Positions 4,902 through 5,461 of a stretch of 5,461 nt of DNA are shown in pieces. The stretch covers positions 1 to 5,461 of the forward strand of contig MGQS01000016.1 of the NCBI GenBank assembly GCA_001797905.1, read 5' to 3'. The stretch is from Deltaproteobacteria bacterium RBG_16_54_11. Its GTDB lineage: Bacteria > Desulfobacterota > B13-G15 > RBG-16-54-18. Below the pieces are notes generated by a model. That model had not been told where the DNA came from and ran no database searches. It saw nothing but the letters and a program-made list of their open reading frames with translations. The translations under genes and the position numbers were made by a program. Numbering within the stretch: position 1 is the first letter of the stretch; each line of letters begins with the position of its first letter.

Positions 4902-5461
4902 ATGCGACTAAAGGATAAGGTGGCTTTGATTACAGGAGGCGGCAGCGGCATAGGGGCGGCCGTTGCCAAGCGGTTCGCCGGGGAAGGGGCCCTTGTGGCC
5001 ATTGCTGATGTCGTCCCGCAGGGGGCCAAGGAGGTAATGGACGAGATCACCGCAAAAGGGGGGAAGGCGATATTCTCCCAGGTGGATGTGCGGAAGGGGG
5101 ATGAGGTGAACGGTATGATCGATCGGGTGGTCCAGTCGTTCGGACGCCTGGATATCCTCATCAACAACGCCGGCGTCACGCGGGACAATTTGTGCGCGAG
5201 GATGTCGGAGGAGGAATGGGACTTCGTGGTGGCAGTAAGCCTCAAGGGGACCTTCCTCTGCTCTCAGGCCGCCTATCGCCCCATGCGAAAGCAGAAGTAT
5301 GGAAAGATCATCAATACCGCCTCGGTGGTCGTCAGGGGAAATATAGGGCAGGTCAATTACTCCGCCAGCAAGGCGGGGATCATCGGGTTGACCCGCACCC
5401 TGGCCCTGGAGTATGCGCGCTCGAATATTACGGTGAACTGCATCGCCCCGGGGTTTATCGA
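4902..5461 (+). CDS. Short-chain dehydrogenase/reductase, FabG-like (3-oxoacyl-ACP reductase family), 3'-truncated
   Basis: Cytosolic Rossmann-fold oxidoreductase of the classical SDR family; 186 codons are visible of about 245-250 expected. Features in order: MRLKDKVALITGG start, TGGGSGIG cofactor loop (11-18), D36 at the end of beta-2, D62 in QVDV, NNAG (88-91), S141, Y153 and K157 of the catalytic set in YSASK, and IAPGFI (181-186) at the edge. D36, with no basic residue in the glycine loop, favours NAD(H) over the NADPH of housekeeping FabG. Two oddities: the usual catalytic Asn in the NLKG motif is Ser113 (SLKG), and S141 to Y153 is 12 residues rather than the usual 13. These suggest a side branch, perhaps a 3-hydroxyacyl-CoA or other alcohol dehydrogenase, so no gene symbol is given. 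It has its own strong ribosome site and diverges from secD. The family is certain, the substrate unknown. Confidence 0.9.
   Translation, partial: MRLKDKVALITGGGSGIGAAVAKRFAGEGALVAIADVVPQGAKEVMDEITAKGGKAIFSQVDVRKGDEVNGMIDRVVQSFGRLDILINNAGVTRDNLCARMSEEEWDFVVAVSLKGTFLCSQAAYRPMRKQKYGKIINTASVVVRGNIGQVNYSASKAGIIGLTRTLALEYARSNITVNCIAPGFI

Noticed and set aside
4766..5245. A 159-codon minus-strand open frame under the SDR gene and the divergent promoter region
   Set aside because: It is the antisense shadow of the clearly coding SDR and has no ribosome site or recognisable family. Only its last 11 codons were considered separately, as a possible leader peptide.

Overview
The window is a stretch of ordinary chromosome from a moderately GC-rich bacterium. 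It holds five protein genes, two of them cut by the window edges, and no mobile element, RNA gene or CRISPR. The protein sequences (separate SecD and SecF, a class I dihydroorotase, a Na+-pumping decarboxylase beta subunit and a FabG-like dehydrogenase) suggest an anaerobic Gram-negative of the Desulfobacterota/'deltaproteobacterial' type. That is an inference from protein style; no taxonomic marker is present.

Layout: 1-858 (+) is the C-terminal two thirds of a sodium-translocating decarboxylase beta subunit (OadB/GcdB/MmdB family) whose start lies before the window. After a 65-bp convergent gap with one weak hairpin comes a compact minus-strand cluster, read right to left: secD (4752-3154), secF (3141-2227) and pyrC (2213-924). 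The gaps in the cluster are only 12 and 13 nt. At both junctions the stop codon of the upstream gene overlaps the Shine-Dalgarno of the next, so the three genes are very probably one translationally coupled operon. A divergent intergenic region (4753-4901) separates secD from a plus-strand short-chain dehydrogenase/reductase starting at 4902 with a near-consensus ribosome binding site and running off the right edge.

How the genes relate: SecD and SecF form the membrane complex that uses the proton (or sodium) motive force to help pull proteins through SecYEG. PyrC catalyses the third step of de novo pyrimidine synthesis and has no known functional link to secretion, so its place behind secDF looks like housekeeping co-transcription. 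The decarboxylase beta subunit would export Na+ using decarboxylation energy, as seen in fermentative and syntrophic anaerobes. The SDR could act in fatty acid synthesis or in acyl-CoA metabolism.

I did not find a convincing new system. The points most worth a second look are the SDR active site (Ser where the catalytic Asn normally is, and a Ser-Tyr spacing one residue short), the yajC-less secD-secF-pyrC arrangement, and the repeats and inverted repeats packed into the divergent promoter region.
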